NCBI GenBank assembly: GCA_023457615.1
Contig: JAEWKY010000092.1
Location: 1-17,147, forward strand
Reading direction: 5' to 3'
Source of the DNA: Actinomycetes bacterium
GTDB taxonomy: Bacteria; Actinomycetota; Actinomycetes; Actinomycetales; Microbacteriaceae
DNA length: 17,147 nucleotides
Position 1 is the first letter of the stretch. Every line of letters starts with the position of its first letter. Below are positions 1 to 6,623 of this stretch, piece by piece. A program made the translations under genes and the position numbers. A model generated the notes under the pieces. The model saw only the letters and a list, made by a program, of their open reading frames with translations. It was not told the DNA's origin and made no database searches.

Positions 1-55
1 TTCAAATTTTTGTGGGGCGCCCCCCCCCCCCCCCCCCGGGGGGGGGGGGGGGCAC
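1..55. other. Low-complexity contig-end sequence: 18-C run then 15-G run
   Basis: Bases 20-37 are all C and 38-52 are all G, preceded by an AT-rich stub (1-10) unlike the rest of the window. This lies where a pstS-pstC intergenic stem-loop or the end of pstS would be expected. A homopolymer palindrome of this size at the very edge of a sequence is most simply a sequencing or assembly artefact, so the bases upstream of about 55 should not be trusted. I cannot exclude a real, very strong hairpin. Confidence 0.6.
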
Positions 56-99
56 TCCCACGTCATCCATCCATCTCGACCAGCGAGGAACGTAGGCCC

Positions 100-1053
100 G
101 TGACCACCAGCGCCGCCGTCGGCAGGATCCGCGCCCAGCAGCGCCCCGGAGACCGTGTCTTCTCCAGCTCCGCCCTGACCGCCGGCGTCCTCATCCTCGT
201 GACGCTCGCCGCCGTCGCGGTCTTCCTCGTCGTGCAGGCGCTTCCCGCCCTCACGGCGACGAGCGAGGATGCGAGCATCCTGGCTCGCGCGGGCAACTTC
301 TGGGCCTACGTCGGCCCGCTCGTCTTCGGCACCATCTGGGCGGCGCTCCTCGCGCTCATCGTCGCGATGCCCCTCGCGATCGGCATCGCCCTCTTCATCT
401 CGCACTACGCCCCCCGCCGCCTCGCGAGCGCCCTCGGCTACGTCGTCGACCTGCTCGCGGCGGTGCCGTCGGTCGTCTTCGGCCTCTGGGGCATCCTCGT
501 CTTCGCGCCGGCGATCCAGCCGGTCTACTCCTGGCTCGTCGACAACCTCGGCTGGATCCCGCTCTTCGCGGGGCCCGTGTCATCGACCGGCCGCACCATC
601 CTCACCGCCGCGCTCGTGCTCGGCGTCATGATCCTGCCGATCATGACCGCGATCTGCCGCGAGATCTTCCTCCAGGCGCCGCGTCTGCACGAGGAGGCCG
701 CGCTCGCCCTCGGCGCCACCCGCTGGGAGATGATCCGCATGGCGGTGCTGCCGTTCGGGCGCTCCGGCATCGTCTCGGCGGGCGTCCTCGGACTCGGCCG
801 CGCGCTCGGCGAGACCATGGCGGTCGCGCTCGTGCTCTCGCCGACGCCCGGCCTCATCAGCGCCGCGCTGCTGCAGGCCTCGAACCCGACGACGATCGCC
901 GCCAACATCGCGCTGTCGTTCCCCGAGGCCTACGCGCTCAACATCAACGTGCTCATCGCGACCGGGCTCATCCTCTTCGTCGTGACGTTCCTCGTGAACG
1001 CTCTCGCGCGCTACATCGTCAACCGCCGCAAGGAATTCTCGGGAGCGAACTGA
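100..1053 (+). CDS. pstC: Phosphate ABC transporter permease PstC
   Basis: Inner-membrane permease of the high-affinity phosphate importer; it pairs with PstA to form the channel driven by PstB. The GTG at 100 is chosen because GAGGA at 85-89 is well placed as ribosome binding site and because residues encoded before it come from the low-complexity contig edge. The 317-residue product has about six membrane segments (first near residues 26-48, then a dense block at 70-140, then 166-184, 224-250 and 282-303). The permease EAA loop is visible around 199-219 (EEAALALGATRWEMIRMAVLP region), followed by GRALGETMAVALV, typical of PstC. It overlaps pstA by one base (TGATG). The substrate-binding gene pstS should lie immediately upstream, outside the window. 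Confidence 0.95.
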   Translation: MTTSAAVGRIRAQQRPGDRVFSSSALTAGVLILVTLAAVAVFLVVQALPALTATSEDASILARAGNFWAYVGPLVFGTIWAALLALIVAMPLAIGIALFISHYAPRRLASALGYVVDLLAAVPSVVFGLWGILVFAPAIQPVYSWLVDNLGWIPLFAGPVSSTGRTILTAALVLGVMILPIMTAICREIFLQAPRLHEEAALALGATRWEMIRMAVLPFGRSGIVSAGVLGLGRALGETMAVALVLSPTPGLISAALLQASNPTTIAANIALSFPEAYALNINVLIATGLILFVVTFLVNALARYIVNRRKEFSGAN

Positions 1054-2132
1054 TGACCGCCGTCGCCACGCAGCAGACCCCGAACGCCCTCGCCGCGGGC
1101 AAGCTCCCGCGCTGGGCCCCCTGGGTCGGGATCGGCATCGCCCTCGCGGTGTCGTTCGCGATCTCCACCGTGATGTTCCTCGCGAACCCGGCGGGCGAGT
1201 TCCCCGTCGCGGGCGCGATCGTCGTCGGAGCCCTCTTCTACCTCGTGGGGATCGTCACCGCCTCGGCCCTCGTCGAGGGTCGCCGCAAGGCCGTCGACCG
1301 CTTCGTCACCTCGCTCGTCGTCGGCGCCTTCCTGGTCGCGATGATCCCGCTCGTCTCGGTCACCATCACGGTCGTCGCCAACGGGCTGGCGCGCTTCGAC
1401 CCGGAGTTCTTCTCCTCCTCGATGCGCAACGTGCAGGGCGAGGGCGGCGGCGCGCTCCACGCGATCGTCGGCACGGTGCTCATCACGCTCACCGCCGCCG
1501 TCATCTCGATCCCGGTCGGGCTGATGACCTCGATCTACCTCGTCGAGTACGGCAAGGGCGCCCTGGCCCGGGGCATCACGTTCTTCGTCGACGTCATGAC
1601 GGGCATCCCGTCGATCGTCGCCGGCCTCTTCGCCTACGCGCTCTTCGCGATCATCCTCGGGCCGGGCGTGAAGCTCGGCGTCGCGGGCGCCATCGCGCTC
1701 TCGGTGCTCATGATCCCCGTCGTCGTGCGCTCGAGCGAGGAGATGCTGCGCATCGTGCCGAACGAGCTGCGCGAGGCGTCCTTCGCCCTCGGCGTGCCCA
1801 AGTGGCTCACGATCCTCAAGGTCGTGCTGCCGACCTCGATCGCGGGCATCATGACGGGCGTCATGATCGCGATCGCGCGCGTCATCGGCGAGACCGCCCC
1901 GCTCCTCATCGCGGCGGGGTTCACGGCGAGCATGAACTACAACCTGCTCGAGGGTCCGATGAACTCCCTGCCGCTGTACGTCTACACGCAGTACGTGCAG
2001 CAGGGGAACCCGGTCGAGGCCTACATCGACCGGGCGTGGGCCGGTGCGCTCACCCTGATCCTCATCGTCATGCTGCTGAACGTGCTCGCGCGCCTCTTCA
2101 GCCGCGTCTTCGCCCCCAAGCTCGGACGCTGA
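1053..2132 (+). CDS. pstA: Phosphate ABC transporter permease PstA
   Basis: Second membrane subunit of the phosphate importer. The 359-residue product carries the EAA loop at about 240-261 (REASFALGVPKWLTILKVVLP region) and the VIGETAPLL stretch diagnostic of PstA. Compared with classical PstA of roughly 280-300 residues, it has an N-terminal extension with two extra hydrophobic segments (about 22-44 and 50-73) before the usual first helix (about 84-108). I believe this longer form is common in related actinomycetes, but that is recall, not checked. The start ATG overlaps the pstC stop, which implies translational coupling. A 36-base gap separates it from pstB. Confidence 0.95.
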   Translation: MTAVATQQTPNALAAGKLPRWAPWVGIGIALAVSFAISTVMFLANPAGEFPVAGAIVVGALFYLVGIVTASALVEGRRKAVDRFVTSLVVGAFLVAMIPLVSVTITVVANGLARFDPEFFSSSMRNVQGEGGGALHAIVGTVLITLTAAVISIPVGLMTSIYLVEYGKGALARGITFFVDVMTGIPSIVAGLFAYALFAIILGPGVKLGVAGAIALSVLMIPVVVRSSEEMLRIVPNELREASFALGVPKWLTILKVVLPTSIAGIMTGVMIAIARVIGETAPLLIAAGFTASMNYNLLEGPMNSLPLYVYTQYVQQGNPVEAYIDRAWAGALTLILIVMLLNVLARLFSRVFAPKLGR

Positions 2133-2168
2133 CGCGTCCCCGACCCGATACAGAACGAAGGACCGACG

Positions 2169-2948
2169 TTGTCGAAGCGCATCGAAGTCAACAACCTGGA
2201 CGTCTACTACGGGAAGTTCAAGGCGGTCGAGGAGGTCTCCCTCACGATCGAGCCCCGCACGGTGACGGCCTTCATCGGCCCCTCGGGCTGCGGCAAGTCG
2301 ACGTTCATCCGCACCCTCAACCGCATGCACGAGGTCATCCCGGGCGCGTGGGTCGACGGTGAGGTCATGATCGACGGCAACAACCTCTACGGCCCCGGCG
2401 TCGACCCCGTGCTCGTGCGTCGCCAGGTCGGCATGGTGTTCCAGCGGCCGAACCCGTTCCCGACGATGTCGATCCGCGAGAACGTGCTCGCGGGGGTGAA
2501 GCTCAACAACCGCCGCATGTCGAAGGGCGATCAGGATGCCCTCGTCGAGTCGTCGCTGCAGGGCGCGAACCTGTGGAACGAGGTGAAGGACCGCCTCGAC
2601 CGGCCGGGCTCGGGCCTCTCGGGCGGCCAGCAGCAGCGCCTGTGCATCGCGCGCGCGATCGCGGTGCGGCCCGACGTGATCCTCATGGACGAGCCGTGCT
2701 CGGCGCTCGACCCGATCTCGACCCTCGCGATCGAGGACCTCATCGAGGAGCTCAAGCAGGAGTACACGATCGTGATCGTGACGCACAACATGCAGCAGGC
2801 CTCCCGGGTCTCGGACCGCACGGCGTTCTTCAACATCGCCGGCACGGGCAAGCCGGGCAAGCTCATCGAGTACGACGACACGACGACGATCTTCAGCAAG
2901 CCGAGCGTGCAGGCGACCGAGGACTACGTGTCGGGCAAGTTCGGATGA
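2169..2948 (+). CDS. pstB: Phosphate ABC transporter ATP-binding protein PstB
   Basis: Cytoplasmic ATPase energising phosphate uptake through PstC/PstA. The 259-residue product has Walker A GPSGCGKST at 37-45, a Q-loop at Q92, ABC signature LSGGQQQR at 150-157, Walker B ILMDEP at 171-176 with D174 and E175, D-loop SALD at 178-181 and the switch histidine H206. The QRPNPFPTMSIRENV stretch and the C-terminal ATEDYVSGKFG are characteristic of PstB. The start is a TTG, chosen because GAAGGA at 2157-2162 sits six bases upstream and the following SKRIEVNNLDVYYG is the normal PstB beginning. It is the last pst gene; no phoU follows in the window. Confidence 0.97.
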   Translation: MSKRIEVNNLDVYYGKFKAVEEVSLTIEPRTVTAFIGPSGCGKSTFIRTLNRMHEVIPGAWVDGEVMIDGNNLYGPGVDPVLVRRQVGMVFQRPNPFPTMSIRENVLAGVKLNNRRMSKGDQDALVESSLQGANLWNEVKDRLDRPGSGLSGGQQQRLCIARAIAVRPDVILMDEPCSALDPISTLAIEDLIEELKQEYTIVIVTHNMQQASRVSDRTAFFNIAGTGKPGKLIEYDDTTTIFSKPSVQATEDYVSGKFG

Positions 2949-2965
2949 GCGCATCCCGAACCCTG

Positions 2966-3027
2966 GTCTCGCGCCCGTGGTTCCGCGTTCTGCGTCTTCG
3001 ACGCCGATTCTGAGAGCGGACCGAGAC
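2966..3027 (+). terminator. Nested inverted repeats after pstB, possible terminator
   Basis: The interval after pstB holds nested pairing: outer arms GTCTCG (2966-2971) and CGAGAC (3022-3027), a middle imperfect pair with one bulge, and a tight inner hairpin GCGTC-TTC-GACGC (2992-3004). No T-tract follows, so a classical intrinsic terminator is not shown. It is the only strong structure between pstB and the next gene. Confidence 0.3.
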
Positions 3028-3058
3028 GCACGACGCGGAGGTCGACCTCCCGGGGCGC

Positions 3059-3094
3059 TAGACAGGTGACCGGCGAGTCACCTATGGTGAACCG
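3059..3094 (+). promoter_or_regulatory. Leaderless promoter with overlapping operator-like inverted repeat
   Basis: A -35 box TAGACA (3059-3064), an 18-base spacer and a -10 box TATGGT (3083-3088) place the transcription start at or next to the GTG at 3095, six bases after the -10. A 20-bp inverted repeat, AGGTGAC (3064-3070), six-base spacer, GTCACCT (3077-3083), fills the space between the two boxes. A dimer bound there would block RNA polymerase, the usual geometry for autorepression by an ArsR-type regulator. A second perfect palindrome, GGAGGTCGACCTCC, lies just upstream at 3037-3050. Confidence 0.6.
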
Positions 3095-3436
3095 GTGGAC
3101 AGGACGGATGCCGTCATCGCGGCGATCGCGGACCCGTCGCGCCGCCGCATCCTCGACCTCCTGCGCGCCGCCGACGGCCGCACGGTCGGGGAGCTGACCG
3201 CCGAGCTCGCGCCGCTCGGGCGCCACGCCGTGCTCAAGCACGTCGGGGTGCTCGAGTCCGCGGGCCTCGTCGCCACCCGCAAGGAGGGGCGCGTGCGGCG
3301 GTGCCACCTCAACGCCGTGCCGATCGTCGAGCTCGCCCAGCGCTGGATCGACGACTTCGGCGCCCGCGCGGCGGACGGCCTGCTCGCCCTGCGCGACGAC
3401 CTGGAACACCGAGAGCACCGAGGAGAGAACGCATGA
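3095..3436 (+). CDS. ArsR-type winged-helix transcriptional regulator
   Basis: DNA-binding repressor of 113 residues. The N-terminal IADPSRRRILDLLR (about 10-23) is the hallmark first helix of ArsR regulators. It is followed by a helix-turn-helix (about 31-56, with HAVLKHVGVLESAGLV as recognition helix) and a wing (ATRKEGRVRRCHLN). No CxC or other clear metal-binding cysteine motif is present, so it is not a classical metal sensor. ArsR proteins of this subtype are commonly encoded next to AHSA1/SRPBCC proteins, as here. The gene starts at GTG with no Shine-Dalgarno, six bases after a TATGGT box, so the mRNA is probably leaderless. It overlaps the next gene by four bases (ATGA), so the two form one transcription unit, probably under its own repression. 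Confidence 0.9.
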   Translation: MDRTDAVIAAIADPSRRRILDLLRAADGRTVGELTAELAPLGRHAVLKHVGVLESAGLVATRKEGRVRRCHLNAVPIVELAQRWIDDFGARAADGLLALRDDLEHREHRGENA

Positions 3437-3846
3437 CCGACGACCGCGTCTACCAGGTCGAGGTGACCGCGAGCCCCGAGGCCACCTGGGCCGCGCTCAC
3501 CGAGCCCGAGACCGTGAAGCGCTACTACTACGGCACGACGCCGCGCACGACGTGGGAGATCGGCGCCCCGATCGACTTCGTCGACGACGACGGCGACGTG
3601 CAGCTCACCGGCGTCATCCTCGAGTTCGATCCGCCGCGGCGGCTCGCGCACACCTTCATCGCGACCTGGTACGGCGAGCGCGACGACCAGGGCTCGCTGC
3701 ACTGGGAGGTCGAGCCGTCGGCGGCCGGCGCCCGCATCACGCTCGTGCACCGCGGAGCCCGCGCCGAGACGCGCGAGGGAGCGGAGACCTCGGGCGGCTC
3801 GCGCGAGATCCTCGAGGCTCTGCGCGACCTGCTCGGCGCCGCCTGA
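3433..3846 (+). CDS. SRPBCC / AHSA1-family protein
   Basis: A 137-residue protein of the START-like SRPBCC fold, AHSA1 (activator of Hsp90 ATPase homologue) subgroup. Visible family features are the opening VYQVEVTASPEATWAALTEP, a YYYGT stretch, TTWEIGAPIDF, then VILEFDPPRRLAHTF (about 58-72), and a final amphipathic helix (EILEALRDLLGA). These small proteins hold a hydrophobic cavity; the ligand is usually unknown and none can be named here. The ATG at 3433 has AGGAGAG at 3421-3427 as ribosome binding site and overlaps the ArsR stop. Co-expression with the repressor suggests the pair responds to a small molecule or stress. The fold-level call is firm, the physiological role unknown. Confidence 0.9.
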   Translation: MTDDRVYQVEVTASPEATWAALTEPETVKRYYYGTTPRTTWEIGAPIDFVDDDGDVQLTGVILEFDPPRRLAHTFIATWYGERDDQGSLHWEVEPSAAGARITLVHRGARAETREGAETSGGSREILEALRDLLGAA

Positions 3847-3866
3847 GCCCGCGCCGGGGGAAGCGC

Positions 3867-4574
3867 TCAGAGCGTCGGGATGACGACGACCAGTCGATCC
3901 AGGGTGGGCGTCGTCGACCCGCCCGCGGGTTCGACCGTGATGCCGATCGCATCCCCGTGCGCCATCTCGCCGAGGAGCGGCACCGTGACCGTCGCGCCCG
4001 GCGAGGCGGAGAACGTGCCCGCCGGGTCGGCGTGACCCGCGTCGTCGATGAGCCAGGCCTGGTACGTGCTCTCCGAGGGCAGCGCGTCGAAGTCGTCGAC
4101 GAGGATCGCGGCGCGCTCGAGCTGCGCCGACCAGACCGCCGTGACGCTGCCGCCGCCCTCGACCTGCTCGACCGCGCGCTCGTAGTCGGCGGCGGCGGTG
4201 ATCTGCTCGACCACCGACGGCTCGCGGGTCACCCCGAGCGCGAGCGCGGTGCCGCCCACGGCGATGATCACCGCGGCGGCGGCGCCCATCAGGGCCGTCC
4301 CGGGCCGCGAGAGCCACGGGCCGCGCACGACGCGCGACGGCTGCGGAGCGGTCTCGAGGGCATCCAGGATGCTCGTCCGCAGCGCATCCCGCGGCGCGAC
4401 CGGCGCGGTGGCGAGCCCGAGCAGGGCGGCCGTCTCGGTGAACTCGCTCACCTCGGCGGCGAGCCGACGGTCGGCGCGCAGGTCGCTCTCCAGCTCGCGC
4501 CGCTCGCTCGCGGTCAGCGCGCCCAGCGCGTAGGACGCGGCCCGGGTCGTCGCGTCGTCTCGGACGTCGGTCAC
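3867..4574 (-). CDS. RskA-like anti-sigma factor (membrane anchored)
   Basis: A 235-residue single-pass membrane protein that would hold the adjacent sigma factor inactive. An N-terminal cytoplasmic anti-sigma domain (about 1-80) includes SYALGALTASERRELESDL, the common RskA motif. A membrane segment follows at about 94-115. The extracytoplasmic RskA C-terminal domain (about 120-235) shows YQAWLIDDAGHADPAGTF and ends near VEPAGGSTTPT. There are no cysteines, so it is not a zinc-binding anti-sigma. The GTG start at 4574 overlaps the sigma stop by four bases (GTGA), giving translational coupling and balanced expression. In mycobacteria the homologue is degraded by regulated intramembrane proteolysis to free SigK; whether that applies here is inference. 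Confidence 0.9.
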   Translation of the reverse strand: MTDVRDDATTRAASYALGALTASERRELESDLRADRRLAAEVSEFTETAALLGLATAPVAPRDALRTSILDALETAPQPSRVVRGPWLSRPGTALMGAAAAVIIAVGGTALALGVTREPSVVEQITAAADYERAVEQVEGGGSVTAVWSAQLERAAILVDDFDALPSESTYQAWLIDDAGHADPAGTFSASPGATVTVPLLGEMAHGDAIGITVEPAGGSTTPTLDRLVVVIPTL

Positions 4575-5230
4575 GAGGTCACCCCCAGCTCGTCGCGCAG
4601 CCGGATCATCCCGTCGCGCAGTCGGGTCTTCACGGTGCCGAGCGGGATGCCGAGGATCTGCGACATCTCGCTGTGGCTGTAGCCGCCGTAGTACGCGAGG
4701 ATCACGGCCTCGCGCTGCAGCGGGGTGAGGCGCGCCATGGCGCTCTGCACCCGCTCGTTCTCGACGCGGATCTCGACCGACTCGGCGACGCCGTCGAACT
4801 CGCGCTCCATGTCGCGGATGCCGATCTTGAGGTCGCGCTCGTGGCTCTTCTGAGCCGACCGGATGCGGTCGACGGCCCGGCGGTGCGCCATCGTGAGCAC
4901 CCATGCCATCCCGCTGCCGCGGTTCTGGTCGAACTTCGACGCGGACTGCCAGATCTCGAGGAAGACCTCCTGCGTGACCTCCTCCGACTGGGCGCGGTCG
5001 CGCAGCAGCCGCGTGACGAGACCCATCACGCGGGAGGAGATGCGGTCGTACACCTCGGCGAACGCCGCGCGGCTGCCGTCGGCCACCTCGCGGAGGAGGC
5101 TCTCGATCGAGAGGCTCTCGGCGTCGTCGGGCGGGGGCACGGGGCTCAGTCTCGCATCGCGGGCCCGGGCCGCACGGGACGCGCGGCGGGAGTCGCCGGC
5201 GTCGGCGATGCTCAGCACGATCGCACTCAC
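4571..5230 (-). CDS. sigK: ECF RNA polymerase sigma factor, SigK-like
   Basis: Extracytoplasmic-function sigma factor of 219 residues. Region 2 spans about 55-125 (AFAEVYDRISSRVMGLVTRLL, EEVTQEVFLEIWQ, GSGMAWVLTMAHRRAVDRIR), and region 4 about 160-215 (LTPLQREAVILAYYGGYSHSEM, IPLGTVKTRLRDGMIRL). The TMAHRRAVDRIR and AYYGGYSHSE stretches and the RskA-type partner match the SigK group. The GTG at 5230 is chosen because GAGGAGGAG at 5233-5241 precedes it; an alternative GTG at residue 31 would remove an Arg-rich N-terminus. The gene symbol rests on family resemblance. A SigK-consensus-like promoter lies upstream (5320-5347), suggesting autoregulation. Targets outside this operon are not visible. 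Confidence 0.9.
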   Translation of the reverse strand: MSAIVLSIADAGDSRRASRAARARDARLSPVPPPDDAESLSIESLLREVADGSRAAFAEVYDRISSRVMGLVTRLLRDRAQSEEVTQEVFLEIWQSASKFDQNRGSGMAWVLTMAHRRAVDRIRSAQKSHERDLKIGIRDMEREFDGVAESVEIRVENERVQSAMARLTPLQREAVILAYYGGYSHSEMSQILGIPLGTVKTRLRDGMIRLRDELGVTS

Positions 5231-5503
5231 GGCTCCTCCTCGGTCTCGGGTGGTCGGGTGATCCGACCGGGACGCGACGTCTGGGATGACGAGAGCCCGC
5301 CACGCCCCGGTCGAGGATGATTCGGATGCCCGCCCGCGGTCGGATTGGACCCGAGGAGACGCGGAGGCGAGGGCATCCCGGGCGGAGGATCGCCGTGCGA
5401 GGGAACCGAGCCGCAGAAACGCCTCTCGGCGCAAGGCCGCTCGAAGCGGCTGAAATTGGAGCCCGGGGTTTACTGCGGCCCGGCGCGTCCAGCTTAGCTC
5501 GGG
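5231..5503 (-). other. Leader region of the sigma operon
   Basis: This 273-base gap separates the conserved hypothetical gene (stop at 5504) from the sigma gene, both on the minus strand. It holds a SigK-like promoter (5320-5347), a tight hairpin GCCGCT-CGA-AGCGGC (5436-5450) and a second short inverted repeat CCGGG/CCCGG (5463-5467 with 5479-5483). The last two could end transcription of the upstream gene, but neither has a T-tract. I see no convincing coding sequence. Confidence 0.4.
5320..5347 (-). promoter_or_regulatory. SigK-type promoter for sigma/anti-sigma operon
   Basis: Reading the minus strand, CAATCC (5347-5342), a 16-base spacer and CCGAAT (5325-5320) closely match the mycobacterial SigK promoter as I recall it (CCATCC, 16-18 bases, CCGAAT), with one mismatch. 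Transcription would begin near 5313, leaving a leader of about 80 bases before the GTG at 5230. Autoregulation by the encoded sigma factor is the natural reading; it is inferred from motif match only. Confidence 0.5.
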
Positions 5504-6133
5504 CTATTCGAGGGCGCCGTCGCGGGCGAGGCGGGCGCAGACAGCGAGCTCCTCGGCGGTCGTCGTGAGACGCAGCGCGCGGCGCGTGAGCTCCGAGGCG
5601 CGCTCCGGGTCGGCGCCTTCCTGGTCGTCCGCGACGCTCGACGCGCCGGCGGCGGTGACCCGGCAGAACGAGGCGGCCCGGTCGAGGGCGAGGGCGAAGT
5701 CGCCGTCGAACACGCCGCGCAGGATGCGGTCGGCCAGCTCGGTCATCTCCGCCGGACCCGCGGGCGTCGGGGCGCCGGCGACGAGGGCGTCGATCGTCGA
5801 GAGCACCTCGGTGCCGCGTTGGAAGAGCAGGCTCGCGCCCGCCGGATCCTGGTGGATGAGCACCCGCACGAGGTAGAGCCGCCAGAGGGCGCCGGGGAGC
5901 GTGTGCGGGCCCGAGCGCGCCCACAGCTCGGCGAGGGCGTCGATGCCGTGCTCGTCCGTGTAGTGCACGAGACGCTCCACGACGTCGGGGTCCGCCGCCT
6001 CGCGCGCACGCGCGAGCAGGGCGCGGGCCGTCTCGTGCGCGGCCCGCATGACCGCGGCCGGGTCCTGCGCGCCGGCGAACGCCTCGAACTGTCGCCCTTC
6101 GAAGAGCGCGGGCTTGCGGAAGTCGCCGGTCAC
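5504..6133 (-). CDS. Conserved helical protein of unknown function
   Basis: A 209-residue soluble protein with no signal peptide or membrane segment and mostly helix-forming sequence. Readable landmarks are FRKPALFEGRQFEAFAGAQ at the N-terminus, YTDEHGIDALAELW (about 58-71), LWRLYLVRVLIHQDP, FQRGTEV, and RILRGVFDGDFALALDRAASF. I recall similar proteins in Microbacteriaceae, sometimes mislabelled as an RNA polymerase beta subunit; nothing in the sequence supports that label. The GTG start lies nine bases after the stop of the XRE regulator gene with no strong Shine-Dalgarno, so it is probably translated from the same mRNA and may be functionally tied to that regulator. Function unknown. Confidence 0.8.
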   Translation of the reverse strand: MTGDFRKPALFEGRQFEAFAGAQDPAAVMRAAHETARALLARAREAADPDVVERLVHYTDEHGIDALAELWARSGPHTLPGALWRLYLVRVLIHQDPAGASLLFQRGTEVLSTIDALVAGAPTPAGPAEMTELADRILRGVFDGDFALALDRAASFCRVTAAGASSVADDQEGADPERASELTRRALRLTTTAEELAVCARLARDGALE

Positions 6134-6142
6134 CCGACCACG

Positions 6143-6367
6143 CTACGCCGGGTCGGCCTCCTGCAGCAGGCGCACCGGGTCGACGCCGAGCCTCGCGGCG
6201 AGGCGCTCGAACGTCTGCAGCGTCAGGTTGCGCTCCCCGCGCTCGACCCCGCCCATGAACGTGCGGTGCACGCCCACCTCTTCGGCGAGCTCCTCCTGGC
6301 TGAGGCCACGCTCGAGGCGCAGGCGTCGGATGTTGCGGCCGACGATCCGTTGCAACTGACCTTCCAC
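6143..6367 (-). CDS. Small XRE-family helix-turn-helix regulator
   Basis: A 74-residue protein that is little more than one helix-turn-helix domain of the Cro/C1 (XRE) type. IRRLRLERGLSQEELAEEVGV (about 13-33) holds the first two helices, HRTFMGGVERGERNLTLQTFERLA (about 34-57) the recognition helix and following helices, and LGVDPVRLLQEADP closes the domain. The GVERGERN stretch resembles restriction-modification controller (C) proteins, but no methylase or endonuclease gene is nearby. The start is GTG at 6367, the only start in this frame before an upstream stop. It leads a two-gene unit with the 209-residue protein and is divergent from the gene at 6624. DNA-binding role is firm; target and signal unknown. 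Confidence 0.88.
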   Translation of the reverse strand: MEGQLQRIVGRNIRRLRLERGLSQEELAEEVGVHRTFMGGVERGERNLTLQTFERLAARLGVDPVRLLQEADPA

Positions 6368-6623
6368 ATCTCGTAACGTTCCCGACCGCTACTTGAAAGT
6401 CTACATACCGATGAGTAGCATTCGATACGATCCGCTCGCACCAGCGGGTTCCGCCCCTGGCTCCGGGGGCGGCGACTCCCGGTCCGATCCACCGTGCGTC
6501 GCCCCCGGTCCGCCCCGCGCAGAGGCTCCTCCCCCGTCCGCTCATCGGCCTCGCCTCCCCCGCGGCGCGGCCGGTGTCCGACACCTCCTCTACGGTGCGA
6601 GCACCGATCCGAGAGCGAGAACC
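6368..6623. other. Divergent intergenic region with hairpins
   Basis: Non-coding interval between the XRE gene and the CPPWC-motif gene. Its left part (about 6370-6430) is clearly more AT-rich than its surroundings and carries an imperfect dyad, CTACATACCGATGAGTAG (6401-6418), a candidate site for the XRE protein or its promoter. Further right is a GC-rich hairpin (CCGCCCC 6451-6457 with GGGGCGG 6466-6472), then GGTGT-CCG-ACACC (6573-6585) and CGGTGC-GA-GCACCG (6593-6606), the last two just before the rightward gene. A TACGGT box (6591-6596) is a weak -10 candidate. Confidence 0.4.

Noticed and set aside
1011..2954. A 647-codon open frame on the minus strand opposite pstA-pstB
   Set aside because: It mirrors two certain pst genes and encodes an Arg/Asp/His-rich product without domains, typical of antisense frames in very GC-rich DNA.
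5504..6133. RNA polymerase beta subunit
   Set aside because: The 209-residue protein has none of the beta-subunit motifs and is far too short; the label known from databases appears spurious.
6143..6367. Restriction-modification system with a C-protein
   Set aside because: Only the small regulator resembles a controller; no methyltransferase or nuclease motif occurs nearby.
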